The notes beneath the pieces were generated by a model. That model was given only the letters and a program-made list of their open reading frames with translations. It was not told where the DNA came from and did no database searches. From positions 2,728,001-2,792,000 of the forward strand of contig NZ_CP138918.1 of the NCBI RefSeq assembly GCF_047123305.1: 64,000 nucleotides of DNA. The letters run 5' to 3'. Position numbers and translations under genes: made by a program. Below are positions 42,118-51,061 of the stretch, piece by piece; within the stretch, counting starts at the first letter, position 1; the number at the start of each line of letters is the position of its first letter. Source of the stretch: Thalassobius sp047123305. GTDB taxonomy: Bacteria > Pseudomonadota > Alphaproteobacteria > Rhodobacterales > Rhodobacteraceae.

Positions 42118-43774
42118 TTCTCTTCGCAGCCTCCGGATAAAGCGCGGCTTTGAACGGGTCCGGTCCCAGACGGCGGTAGGCGTCAAGGAAGGTTTCGCTC
42201 TCATCTTCGCGCAGCGACAGATAGGTGGTGATGATGGTCTCAATCGCGGCAACAACCTGATCGTAGGCAAAACCCGGACCAACACGCTGACCGATCACCG
42301 CATCTTCGGTGCCGTCGCCGCCAAGGGTGATCTGGTAGTTTTCAACCCCAGCCCGGTCGAGGCCAAGGATACCGATGTGACCCACATGGTGGTGGCCACA
42401 CGCGTTGATGCAGCCCGAGATCTTGATCTTCATCGGGCCAATCTCATGCTCCAGCTTCAGCTCGTCGAAACGTTCGGCGATCTGCTGGGCCACAGGGATT
42501 GAGCGCGCGGTGGCCAGTGCGCAGTAATCCATGCCGGGGCAGGCGATGATATCGCTGATCAACCCGATGTTGGCGGTGGCTAGACCCTGATCTTTCAGCG
42601 CCGCATGGATGGCTGGCAGATCTGCCATATGCACATGCGGCAGGATGACGTTCTGTTCGTGGCTGATCCGCAGCTCACCGTGGCCGTATTTCTCGGCCAG
42701 ATCGGCCATCAGGCGCATCTGGTCACTGCTGGCATCCCCTGGTGTCTGACCATGCGCTTTGATCGAGATCGAGACAATCGCGTAGCCTTCGGCCTTGTGC
42801 GCCGAGAGGTTGGTATCCGCCCAAGAGCGGAACACAGGATCGTTGCTATAGGCCAGCTCATAGGGCGCCACGTCTTTGTTCACAAAGGCGGGGGCGGCGA
42901 AATGTGCTTCGATATCGGCGAGCATTGCCTGATCCACACCTTTGAATAGGGGGCGGATTTCGTCGAACCGTTTCTCGACGCGGGCACGCACCTCATCAAT
43001 ACCGTTTTCATTCACGGTGATCTTGATACGGGCTTTGTATTTGTTATCGCGACGGCCCAGCGTGTTGTAGACCGAGACGATCGCCTCAAGATAAGGCAGC
43101 AGGTCGGCCTGCGGCAGGAAGTCCCGCATGACTTTGCCCACTACGGGGGTGCGGCCCAGACCGCCGCCCACGATGACCTCAAAACCAGCTTCGCCGTTCT
43201 GTTCGACCATGCGCAGGCCAATGTCATGCGCCTTGGTCACGGCGCGGTCGTTGGGGGATCCGGTGATGGCGATCTTGAATTTGCGCGGCAGGAACTGGAA
43301 TTCCGGGTGGTCGGTGGACCACTGGCGGATCAGTTCGGCCACGGGGCGGGGATCGGCGATCTCATCAGCGGCCGCGCCAGCGAAGTGGTCAGCGGTTACG
43401 TTGCGGATGGTGTTGCCAGAGGTCTGGATCGCGTGCAGCTGCACCTCGCCCAGGCTGTCGAGGATATCTGGTACATCCGGCAGTTTCGGCCAGTTGTACT
43501 GAATGTTCTGACGGGTGGTGAAGTGGCCGTAGCCCTTGTCCCACTTGTCTGCGATCAGCGCCAGCTGACGCATTTGCGCGCTGGACAGCGTGCCATAGGG
43601 GATGGCCACCCGCAGCATATAGGCGTGCAGCTGCAGATAGAGACCGTTCATCAGGCGCAGCGGACGGAACTCTTCCTCGGTCAGGGCGCCTTCGATGCGG
43701 CGTTCCACCTGGGCGCGGAACTGCGCGTTACGTTCAGCCAGAAAGGCGTCGTCAAAGTCGTTATAGCGATACAT
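42107..43774 (-). CDS. cysI: Sulfite reductase, siroheme [4Fe-4S] hemoprotein
   Basis: 555 residues, two nitrite/sulfite reductase ferredoxin-like repeats. Siroheme/4Fe-4S cysteines: CPGMDYCALATARSIP and SGCINACGHHHVGHIGI. N-terminal region RLMNGLYLQLHAYMLRVAIPYG matches the ferredoxin-type enzyme. Reduces sulfite to sulfide, probably from ferredoxin because no CysJ flavoprotein is adjacent. A nitrite reductase of the same family is the alternative, but cysH and DUF934 neighbours favour sulfite. Confidence 0.93.
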   Translation of the reverse strand: MYRYNDFDDAFLAERNAQFRAQVERRIEGALTEEEFRPLRLMNGLYLQLHAYMLRVAIPYGTLSSAQMRQLALIADKWDKGYGHFTTRQNIQYNWPKLPDVPDILDSLGEVQLHAIQTSGNTIRNVTADHFAGAAADEIADPRPVAELIRQWSTDHPEFQFLPRKFKIAITGSPNDRAVTKAHDIGLRMVEQNGEAGFEVIVGGGLGRTPVVGKVMRDFLPQADLLPYLEAIVSVYNTLGRRDNKYKARIKITVNENGIDEVRARVEKRFDEIRPLFKGVDQAMLADIEAHFAAPAFVNKDVAPYELAYSNDPVFRSWADTNLSAHKAEGYAIVSISIKAHGQTPGDASSDQMRLMADLAEKYGHGELRISHEQNVILPHVHMADLPAIHAALKDQGLATANIGLISDIIACPGMDYCALATARSIPVAQQIAERFDELKLEHEIGPMKIKISGCINACGHHHVGHIGILGLDRAGVENYQITLGGDGTEDAVIGQRVGPGFAYDQVVAAIETIITTYLSLREDESETFLDAYRRLGPDPFKAALYPEAAKRNAA

Positions 43775-44076
43775 CAGCTGGCCTCTGCCTGTTTGCCGTG
43801 GAAGTAGTTGGACGGGCCGGTGCGGCGGAAGTCCTCACGGAAGTGGGTGGGTTCTGGGCCGTTGTCGCCCGCTTTCACGTCGGCCAGATAGGCACCGACA
43901 ATCTCGGCCTGCTGGCGAGAGGCTTCGATCAGGCGCAGCTCGGCATGGGCCTGATCTTCCAGCACCTCGGCCTGACACATCTCGCGCGACCAACCGTCAT
44001 TTGCGGTGAAATAGACGACGTCCCCTTCAAGCAGGGCGTTTGCGGTGATGACTTTGGGCGTAAAGGGGCGGGGCAT
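43774..44076 (-). CDS. DUF2849 protein of the sulfate-assimilation operon
   Basis: 100 residues. PKVITANALLEGDVVYFTANDGWSREMCQAEVLEDQA... is the DUF2849 signature. Its stop overlaps the cysI start by one base (TGATG), so it is translationally coupled. Upstream GGAGAAGG supports the start. Function unknown; found at the head of cysI operons. Confidence 0.9.
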   Translation of the reverse strand: MPRPFTPKVITANALLEGDVVYFTANDGWSREMCQAEVLEDQAHAELRLIEASRQQAEIVGAYLADVKAGDNGPEPTHFREDFRRTGPSNYFHGKQAEAS

Positions 44077-44220
44077 CGGGGCCTTCTCCTCTGGTTGACT
44101 TGACGCTCTATATAGAAAATATTCCCCTTAATGCGCTATGTGCTGGAACAAATAAGGACTGTATCCAGTGTGCCTGCGCCAAAACGATAACGATGTTCTA
44201 AAATTGGGGGAGGGGGCGAA

Positions 44221-44682
44221 ATGAAGGTTCGTCTGGATCAAACTGATCGGAAAATTCTGGCAGAGCTGCAGCGTGATGCGGGCCAGTCTTTGGACGAAAT
44301 TGCCAAAAAAGTGGGGTCTTCCAAGACGCCAGTGTGGAATCGCATCCGGAAAATGCGCGAAGCCGGGATCATGGGGCAACAGACCGTGGTGCTGGATGCC
44401 GAGAAGCTGGGGTTTGACGCCTGTTTCTTTGTGCTGATCCGCACGTCGGAACATGAGGCAGAGTGGCAGCAGAAATTCCTGACCGCCCTGCGCAACCGCC
44501 CCGAGGTTATGGAAGCCCACCGTCTGGCGGGGGACATCGACTATATCCTGAAGGTGCGGGTGCAGAACGCACGTGCCTATGATGTGTTCTATCAGGCACT
44601 GATCTCTGAGGTGAAGGTGCACAATGTCACCGCGCTTCTGTCGATGGAAGAGATCAAATCCACCACGGAACTGCCACTGTGA
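44221..44682 (+). CDS. Lrp/AsnC family regulator divergent from the cys operon
   Basis: 153 residues: AsnC helix-turn-helix (LDQTDRKILAELQRDAGQSLDEIAKKVGSSKTPVWNRIRKMREAGIM) and RAM domain (EVMEAHRLAGDIDYILKVRVQNARAYDVFYQALI). The divergent gap to the cys operon is 144 bases. It is the likely regulator of sulfate assimilation in this lineage in place of a LysR CysB; this is inferred from position. Its stop overlaps the next gene by 4 bases. Confidence 0.92.
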   Translation: MKVRLDQTDRKILAELQRDAGQSLDEIAKKVGSSKTPVWNRIRKMREAGIMGQQTVVLDAEKLGFDACFFVLIRTSEHEAEWQQKFLTALRNRPEVMEAHRLAGDIDYILKVRVQNARAYDVFYQALISEVKVHNVTALLSMEEIKSTTELPL

Positions 44683-44963
44683 CGGGGCAGAAACCGCTGG
44701 TGACCATCGAATACTGCACCGGCTGCAACTGGTTGTTGCGGGCGGGCTGGATGGCGCAGGAGCTGCTGCAGAGTTTCGGTGAGGATCTGGGCGGTGTCAC
44801 CCTGGTGCCGGGCTATGGAGGCACTTATGAGGTGCGTCTGGATGGTGACCTGCTGTGGGAACGCAAACGTGACGGCGGCTTTCCTGAGGCTAAAGAGCTG
44901 AAGAAACGTCTGCGCGACCGGATCGATCCGGCGCGCGACTTGGGGCATCTCGATCGCAAATAG
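44679..44963 (+). CDS. SelT/SelW/SelH-family (Rdx) selenoprotein-like protein, Cys form
   Basis: 94 residues, GTG start overlapping the Lrp stop (GTGA). Thioredoxin-like Rdx fold with a redox CxxC (EYCTGCNWLLRA) in place of the CxxU of the selenoproteins, and the later GGTYEVRLDGDLLWERKRDGGFPEAKELKKRLRDRI. Redox role likely; partner unknown. A GC-rich hairpin follows at 44966-44993. Confidence 0.9.
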   Translation: MTGQKPLVTIEYCTGCNWLLRAGWMAQELLQSFGEDLGGVTLVPGYGGTYEVRLDGDLLWERKRDGGFPEAKELKKRLRDRIDPARDLGHLDRK

Positions 44964-45003
44964 CGGCGCCCGCCCTTTATTGGGGCGGGACGCAGTCTGG
45001 CGG

Positions 45004-45414
45004 TCAGCTCATCCAGTAGAACAGCAGCGATCCGCTATAGAGGAAATCCACCCCGAAACAGCTGAGCGTATACCAGCTGAAAAACGGCACGCCCGCGCCA
45101 AGGTGTTTGGCAATGTCCCAGCAGCCGTGGCCAAAAATGGCGGCGATCACCAAGGGCGGCCACCAGAAGGCACCCAGCAGCGACAGGCTAATCAGCACTG
45201 TGGCCACAAGGGTTTCGATCCTGACAAACTGGCGCAGCGACAGGGCCTCGGTCAGGTAGGTAAAATTCATAATTACCGAGAAAAAGCCCGCAATCAGCCA
45301 GACATGGGCCGAGGGCAGCTGCCAATGCGACAGGGTCAGAAGGATCACATAAAGGCTGGCCAGCAGAAACAGTAGCTTTTGGCGGGCATGGAAGAAGGAG
45401 AGGGTTGCGCTCAT
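45004..45414 (-). CDS. Uncharacterised membrane protein
   Basis: 136 residues with about five helices: ~12-30, ~38-55, ~67-85, ~85-102 and ~115-133. Motif GHGCWDIAKHLGAGVPFFSWYTLSCFGVDFLYSG suggests a conserved family, which I do not recognise by name. A convergent Rdx gene ends 41 bases away. Confidence 0.7.
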   Translation of the reverse strand: MSATLSFFHARQKLLFLLASLYVILLTLSHWQLPSAHVWLIAGFFSVIMNFTYLTEALSLRQFVRIETLVATVLISLSLLGAFWWPPLVIAAIFGHGCWDIAKHLGAGVPFFSWYTLSCFGVDFLYSGSLLFYWMS

Positions 45415-45523
45415 CTCAAGTCCAATTCACTCAGGTTGTATGCCTTTAATGAAGGTTTTGGATACAATATTTCAAGAGGCGCAGAAGGCTGTATGCAGGT
45501 GTATACCTAAGGGGGTGTGCACG

Positions 45524-45551
45524 AAAAAAGGGGCCAAGGGCCCCTTTAAAA
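45524..45551. terminator. Intrinsic terminator downstream of the P450 gene
   Basis: AAAGGGGCC-AAG-GGCCCCTTT; the minus strand has a T6 run after it. The stop of the P450 gene lies 21 bases upstream. Confidence 0.8.
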
Positions 45552-45571
45552 TGCTTGTTTTTAAAGGTGAA

Positions 45572-46753
45572 TCAGTAAGTCACCTTCAGCCCGGTCAACC
45601 CGTGGAAATGGTAAACGTCGCCATACTGCGGCAATCCGTCCAGCTTTAGGTCCGGCAGACGTTCAAACAGGATCGGCAGGGCAATCTTCATTTCCAAACG
45701 TGCCAGCGGGGCGCCGACACAGAAATGCACGCCGCTGCCGAAGGCCACATTTGTTGCAACAGGACGGTCAGGGTTGAAACGGTCGGCCTCTTCCCATTTG
45801 CCCTCATCCCGATTGGCCGCGCCCAGCAGCAGCGCCACCTGATCGCCGCGCTGGAAGGTGTGGCCGGCGACCTCAACCTCTTCGTAGGCGTAGCGGGTGA
45901 ACATATGCAGCGGCGGATCAAACCGCAGGCACTCCTCAATGGTGCCGTCGATCTTGTCCGCCCCCAGATAGCTGAGGTCGGTGCCTTGTTCGAGCAGCGT
46001 TTTCACCGCGATCCCCAGCGAATGCACGGTCGCCTCATGGCCTGCGTTCAGCAGCAGGATACAGGTGGTGATCAACTCATCTGTTGAAAGCTTTTCGCCC
46101 CCTTCTTCGGCTTCGATCAGGCTGGTGATCAGGTCATTGCCCGGCTTGTTGCGGCGTTCATCCACATAGCGGATCATGAAGTCGCGGAACTCGGTCGAGG
46201 CCTGCATGGCAGCATCCTCGATCGCGCGGGTGCGGCGGGCCTGATACATCGAGACCATGGCATTCGACCATTTCAGCAGATCGTCGGCCATCTCCTCGGG
46301 CACCCCCAGAAGACGGCAGATCACCACGACGGGAACACGGGTGCAATAGGCCTCCAGCAGGTCCACGCCGCCTTCGGGGAAAGCGTCGATCAGATCGTGA
46401 CACAGGGTTTCCATTTCTGGCGCCAGTTCTACAATCCGGCGTGAGGTGAAGGCGCGCAGCACCAGCGAGCGCAAGCGTTTGTGTACCGGCCCGTCCAGTT
46501 CCAGCATTGAATGCGCCTCAATGTCATAGAAGGGGCGCAGACGTTCAGGGATGTTTGGGGCAAATTCGGGTGGGCATTCGCGGCCAAACCGGCGGTCCTT
46601 GAACAGCGCCATGGTCACCGCATAGCGGGTGGCGCAGGGCATGTCATAGTCGTCCCAGAACACCAGCGACGCTTCGGCGCGGGCGCGGTCATAGAAATCA
46701 TAGGGGTTCTGTACGAAGGCGGGATCTGTTGGCGATTGGCTTAGTCTTTTCAT
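45572..46753 (-). CDS. Cytochrome P450 (CYP)
   Basis: 393 residues from ATG 46753 (an ATG at 46783 is possible); longer in-frame sequence overlaps the divergent kinase gene. All P450 signatures are present: I-helix LLLNAGHEATVHSLG, ExxR as EECLRFD, and heme loop FGSGVHFCVGAPLARLE with Cys345. Soluble bacterial class, single-component or ferredoxin-dependent. No ferredoxin or reductase gene adjacent. The substrate is unknown; the large number of Roseobacter P450s are linked to hydrocarbons or steroids, but nothing here decides. Confidence 0.94.
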   Translation of the reverse strand: MKRLSQSPTDPAFVQNPYDFYDRARAEASLVFWDDYDMPCATRYAVTMALFKDRRFGRECPPEFAPNIPERLRPFYDIEAHSMLELDGPVHKRLRSLVLRAFTSRRIVELAPEMETLCHDLIDAFPEGGVDLLEAYCTRVPVVVICRLLGVPEEMADDLLKWSNAMVSMYQARRTRAIEDAAMQASTEFRDFMIRYVDERRNKPGNDLITSLIEAEEGGEKLSTDELITTCILLLNAGHEATVHSLGIAVKTLLEQGTDLSYLGADKIDGTIEECLRFDPPLHMFTRYAYEEVEVAGHTFQRGDQVALLLGAANRDEGKWEEADRFNPDRPVATNVAFGSGVHFCVGAPLARLEMKIALPILFERLPDLKLDGLPQYGDVYHFHGLTGLKVTY

Positions 46754-46813
46754 CCCACCAGCTAGTCCAACCCCTCTGGTCATTGCAAGCCCGCACGCGG
46801 TAGGTTTGATCTC

Positions 46814-48565
46814 ATGAAGAACTCTACCCTGCGTCGTTTGCTGATCATCGTGCTGTTTCTCCTGTCGGTCACTGCCATTTCGGGCGGTGTCTGGCGCTAT
46901 GGCTATGTGCAGGCGCTGGGCCAGCTGGCGCAGCGCGGGCGGGTGGATCTGGCGCTGGCGACGGACCGGTTTACCGGCCAGTTGCAACAGTATCAGCAGC
47001 TTGCGGTGCTGACAGCGGACCATCCGGTGGTGCGCTCAGTGCTGGCAGGGGCGGGGGTGACGCAGGCGGAAACCCATCTGTTGCAGGCGGCAGCCAAAAC
47101 GGCGGCGCTGGACCTGGCGCTGGTGGATCGTGACGGGCAGGTGGTGGTTTCGGCCAACGCCACGGTGACGGGCGATCTGTCGGCCACGCCCTATGTACGC
47201 CGCGCCCAGCAGGGCGCCATGGGCGAGGCGCATGGCATCCTGCCGGCCACGGGCAAACGGATCTACACTTTTGCAGCCCCGGTCTTTGGTCCCTCGGGCG
47301 CGGTTGATGGTGCGCTGGTGGTGGTGGCCGATGTAGACCGGATTGAGGAAGAATGGCGCGGCGCGCGGCCTTCGATCTTTTTCACCGATGCAGGCGGTGA
47401 GGTTTTTGTCACCAACCGGTCCGAGTTGCTGTACTGGCGGCGGCAGGTCGACGGGCAGCTGATCCCGCAGGATGGCTCCAGCACTTATTTCGGCGTGCGC
47501 TATGTCGGCGGCTATGAACTGTGGTTGACGGATTGGTCGGCTTATGTGCCAGTGCGCGGTCTACATCTGGCACAGGAACTGCCCGCCATTGGCATGATGG
47601 CGGAGGCACTGATTGACGTCGATCCGGCGCGGCGGCTGGCGGGATTGCAGGCGGCGGCGGTGGCGGCGGTGTTTCTGGCGTTCGGGGCCCTGTCGTTTCT
47701 GGCGACGGAACGGCGCCGCGCCTTGGCGCAGGCCAACACCGTCTTGGAAAGCCGGGTGGCAGAACGCACCGCCGAACTCTCTGAAACAAACGAGACCTTG
47801 CGCCGTGAAGTTGCGGAACGGATCGCGGCGGAACTGGCCCTGAAAAAGGCGCAGGACGATCTGGTGCAGGCCGGCAAACTCTCGGCGCTGGGGCAGATGT
47901 CGGCGGGCATCAGTCACGAGTTGAACCAGCCGTTGATGGCGATCCGGCAATATGCCGACAATGGCACCGCCTTTATGGAGCGTGGCAAACCCGATCGGGC
48001 GGAGGAAAACCTGACCCGCATTTCCGCGATGGCGGCACGGATGGCGCGGATTATTAAAAACCTGCGGGCCTTCGCCCGCAACGAAAGTGAACCCGTCGGC
48101 AAGGTGGATCTGCTGCAGGTGATGAATACAGCGGTGGAGCTGACCGAGGCCCGACTACATGCGGATGGGGTGCAGCTGCACTGGGATCCGGCGGCAACTG
48201 ATAGCCCGCTCTGGGTGCGTGGTGGTGATGTGCGGCTGACACAGGTGTTTGTGAACCTGATCAACAATGCGGCGGATGCTATGATGGATCAGTTGGAGCG
48301 GGCCGTTACGATCACCATATCGACGGGTGAACGGCTGTCGGTTTCGGTGCAGGATGTGGGGCCGGGGATCAAAGAGCCGGATAAGGTGTTTGAACCGTTT
48401 TACTCCACCAAAACCGTTGGCAGTTCCGAAGGCATGGGGCTGGGGCTGTCCATTTCTTACGGTTTGGTGCAGAGCTTTGGCGGCAAGATCCGCGGCACCA
48501 ATGTGGCCACGGGGGCGATGTTTACGGTGGAGCTGGACCATTGGTCCAAGGAGGATGCGGCATGA
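46814..48565 (+). CDS. dctB: DctB-like membrane sensor histidine kinase
   Basis: 583 residues. N-terminal span (~8-28), a periplasmic double PDC/Cache sensor (~30-275; AALDLALVDRDGQVVVSANATVTGDLSATPYVRRA), a second span (~277-297), a coiled linker, HisKA with His368 (ISHELNQPLMAIRQYADN) and HATPase (LINNAADAM, GMGLGLSISYGLVQ). Typical of C4-dicarboxylate sensor DctB. Its stop overlaps the regulator start by 4 bases. A P450 gene is divergent. The dctPQM transporter lies 4 kb downstream, so it probably senses succinate/fumarate/malate. Confidence 0.9.
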   Translation: MKNSTLRRLLIIVLFLLSVTAISGGVWRYGYVQALGQLAQRGRVDLALATDRFTGQLQQYQQLAVLTADHPVVRSVLAGAGVTQAETHLLQAAAKTAALDLALVDRDGQVVVSANATVTGDLSATPYVRRAQQGAMGEAHGILPATGKRIYTFAAPVFGPSGAVDGALVVVADVDRIEEEWRGARPSIFFTDAGGEVFVTNRSELLYWRRQVDGQLIPQDGSSTYFGVRYVGGYELWLTDWSAYVPVRGLHLAQELPAIGMMAEALIDVDPARRLAGLQAAAVAAVFLAFGALSFLATERRRALAQANTVLESRVAERTAELSETNETLRREVAERIAAELALKKAQDDLVQAGKLSALGQMSAGISHELNQPLMAIRQYADNGTAFMERGKPDRAEENLTRISAMAARMARIIKNLRAFARNESEPVGKVDLLQVMNTAVELTEARLHADGVQLHWDPAATDSPLWVRGGDVRLTQVFVNLINNAADAMMDQLERAVTITISTGERLSVSVQDVGPGIKEPDKVFEPFYSTKTVGSSEGMGLGLSISYGLVQSFGGKIRGTNVATGAMFTVELDHWSKEDAA

Positions 48566-49833
48566 GCGCTTTGGTTGACCCAGCGGCGGGCCTCGACAGT
48601 TTGGGCTTGCGAAAAGTTCTGGTGGTGGATGATGACGTCGCTGTGCGCGATGCACTGTCGCAAACACTGGAGCTGGCTGATCTGGAGCCGCTGGCGATGA
48701 GCTCTTTCATTGAGGCAAAGGACCATATTGGGCCGGATTTTGCCGGGGTTGTGCTGTCCGATATTCGGATGCCGGGGCGCGATGGCTTTCATCTGCTGGA
48801 ATACACCCAAGGCACGGATGCGGAACTGCCGGTGATCCTGCTGACCGGGGAGGGGGATATTCCCATGGCGGTGAAGGCTATGGGGCAGGGGGCCTTTGGC
48901 TTTCTGGAAAAACCCTGTGCGGCTGCGGATCTGCTGGCTGCGTTGGGCCGGGCCTTGCGGACCCGCGCGTTGGTTCTGGAAAACCGGCAGATGAAGGCAC
49001 AGCTGGAAACCGGAGATGCGGCAGCACGGATGCTTTACGGCCAGTCGCAACTCTCTGAGGTGCTGCGGGATCGGGCCCGGCTGGCGGCGCGTGCGGGGAC
49101 GGATGTGCTTGTGACCGGTGCGCCGGGGTCAGGTATCTACAAAGTGGCTGAGGTGGTGCATCTGTGTTCTGCCAATGCCAAAGGCCCTTTTGTCAAACGG
49201 GCCGCACCCGCGTTGGATCGCACGGCCCTGTCCGAAGCCGTTGCCGCCGCGCAGGGGGGAACGTTGTTTCTGGACGACATTGGCGGATTGTTCCCTGATG
49301 CGCAGATCGCGCTGATTGAGGCGCTGGAAGAGGGTGGCGTCCGGCTGATCGCCGGCACCACGCAGGACCTCAGCCAGGCGGTGGAACAGGGGTTGCTGCA
49401 GGCGGATCTCTATTACCGTGTTGAGGTGATGAAGGTGCGCATCCCCTCGTTGAAGGAACGGCCTGAGGATATTCCCGTGCTGTTTCGCCACTATGTCGCG
49501 CAGGCCTCGGAACAATCAGGCCTCGAAGCGCCCGAGGTGACGGCGGATCAGATCTCGCAGTTGATGGCGCAGGATTGGCCGGGCAATGCCCGCGCCTTGA
49601 TGAGTGCGGCCATGCGGTTTGTCCTGGGGGAAGAGCAGTCCCAAAATGATGACGGAGAAGCCCTTGGTCTGGCCGAGCAGCTGGCGCGCGTAGAGCGGTC
49701 CCTGTTGATCGCAGCCCTGCGCAAAGCGGAAGGCCGGGCCAGCGAAGCCGCCAAAACGTTGAAAGTCCCCCGGAAGACGTTCTATGATAAGTTGAATAGA
49801 TATGGGGTGAAGCCGGAGGACTATCGCGGCTGA
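48562..49833 (+). CDS. dctD: DctD-like response regulator with a degenerate sigma54 AAA+ domain
   Basis: 423 residues from the ATG at 48562. Receiver with Asp67 (VVLSDIRMPGRDG), AAA+ region (~150-370), and a C-terminal Fis-type helix-turn-helix (EAAKTLKVPRKTFYDKLNRYGV). The Walker A motif reads GAPGSGIYK at residues 186-194, so the canonical Lys is replaced by Ile192. The segment holding the sigma54-contact GAFTGA motif is absent between GPFVKRAAPALDRT and GGTLFLDDIGGL. ATPase activity and sigma54 activation look lost, so it may act with sigma70, as seen in the Rhodobacter NtrC. Regulates dctPQM, by inference. Confidence 0.9.
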   Translation: MSALVDPAAGLDSLGLRKVLVVDDDVAVRDALSQTLELADLEPLAMSSFIEAKDHIGPDFAGVVLSDIRMPGRDGFHLLEYTQGTDAELPVILLTGEGDIPMAVKAMGQGAFGFLEKPCAAADLLAALGRALRTRALVLENRQMKAQLETGDAAARMLYGQSQLSEVLRDRARLAARAGTDVLVTGAPGSGIYKVAEVVHLCSANAKGPFVKRAAPALDRTALSEAVAAAQGGTLFLDDIGGLFPDAQIALIEALEEGGVRLIAGTTQDLSQAVEQGLLQADLYYRVEVMKVRIPSLKERPEDIPVLFRHYVAQASEQSGLEAPEVTADQISQLMAQDWPGNARALMSAAMRFVLGEEQSQNDDGEALGLAEQLARVERSLLIAALRKAEGRASEAAKTLKVPRKTFYDKLNRYGVKPEDYRG

Positions 49834-49917
49834 CCTTGGGGTTTCAGGGCTTTGCATTGATTGTGGCAGGTGGTTTTTGCTATCCTCGGTCGTGCGCGCT
49901 ATCGGAGGATTTGGCAG

Positions 49918-50925
49918 ATGTCAGCAACCGGAGCAGATATCAGAAGAGTGTGTCGTCCCTTTATGGAGGCTGATGACACACGCGCGTGGATCGAGTTTGG
50001 CGTTACATTTGTGCTGTTTGTGCTGTCTTTGCTGACGGCGCTGAACAGCATCGGAAATTGGTTTATCCTGCCCTTTGCCATCGTGGCGACCACGGCCACA
50101 GCGCTGCGGATCTATATGATCCAGCATGATTGCCTGCACCGTGCGTTTTTTGCCTCCAACCGGATGAATGACATCCTTGGCACGCTGATCTCACCCATCG
50201 CGATGACACCCTACCAGGCCACCCGCTACATTCATAACCAGCACCACGCCCATGTGGCAGATCTGGACCGGCGGGATACGTTTGAGATCTACGTGATGAC
50301 GCTGAAGGAATGGGAAGCCTCCAGCGGGTTCCGGCGGCTGTGGTATCGCCTGTACCGCTCGCCCGTGACCCTGATCCTTGTTGGGCCGTTTGTGTTCTGG
50401 GTGATCCTGCGGCGGCTGCCCTTGGCGGGTTTCAAGACAGGCATCTGGGACCTTGTGGTGCACAATCTGCTGTTTGTTGCGATGAACTACGCCATCTGGC
50501 TGTATGCGGGCTGGCCGGGCATCGCGGTCTGGGCGGCGGCGGTTTATATTGCCTGCGCAGGCGGGGCGCTGATCCCCTATTGTGTGCATAACTTTGAGAA
50601 TGTGCATTGGGGAGTGAAGCCCGGTCTGGACTTCGAAACCGCCGCATTGGAAGGGTCATCTGTGCTGGACTGGGGGCGGGCCTTTGATCTGGTCACAATG
50701 AACATCGCCTATCACGATCTGCATCACCTTTATGCTAAGATCCCCGGCTACAAATTGAAAGCGGCCCATCAGGCACTGGAGGCAGAGGACTTGATCCAAT
50801 CCGAGAAAATCGGTTTCATTGACTCGCTGAAGTGTCTGCGCTGGAAGCTCTATGATGAGGATAACCTCAAAATGGTGCCGTTTCCCAAAGGCCGTGTGTT
50901 GGTACCGGCCTCAGAGGACGCCTAG
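49918..50925 (+). CDS. Membrane fatty acid desaturase
   Basis: 335 residues from ATG 49918 with GGAGGA 10 bases upstream. Four membrane spans and three His boxes: HDCLH at 70-74, HNQHHAH at 106-112, and HDLHH at 266-270, the di-iron ligands of acyl-lipid desaturases (and related hydroxylases). Which bond it modifies is not decidable from sequence. It lies alone between the dctBD genes and a lipoprotein gene. Confidence 0.92.
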   Translation: MSATGADIRRVCRPFMEADDTRAWIEFGVTFVLFVLSLLTALNSIGNWFILPFAIVATTATALRIYMIQHDCLHRAFFASNRMNDILGTLISPIAMTPYQATRYIHNQHHAHVADLDRRDTFEIYVMTLKEWEASSGFRRLWYRLYRSPVTLILVGPFVFWVILRRLPLAGFKTGIWDLVVHNLLFVAMNYAIWLYAGWPGIAVWAAAVYIACAGGALIPYCVHNFENVHWGVKPGLDFETAALEGSSVLDWGRAFDLVTMNIAYHDLHHLYAKIPGYKLKAAHQALEAEDLIQSEKIGFIDSLKCLRWKLYDEDNLKMVPFPKGRVLVPASEDA

Positions 50926-51061
50926 ACACCTCAGCATTCCGCGGCCAGAGGAGCGCTGGCCGTTACACGACCAAGACCCAAGACTGAAGATCCAAGACAC
51001 CTGAACTGTCATCAAACGGGGTGGGCCAACGCCGCAGCTGCGGCGCAGGGAGGGCCTTGCC

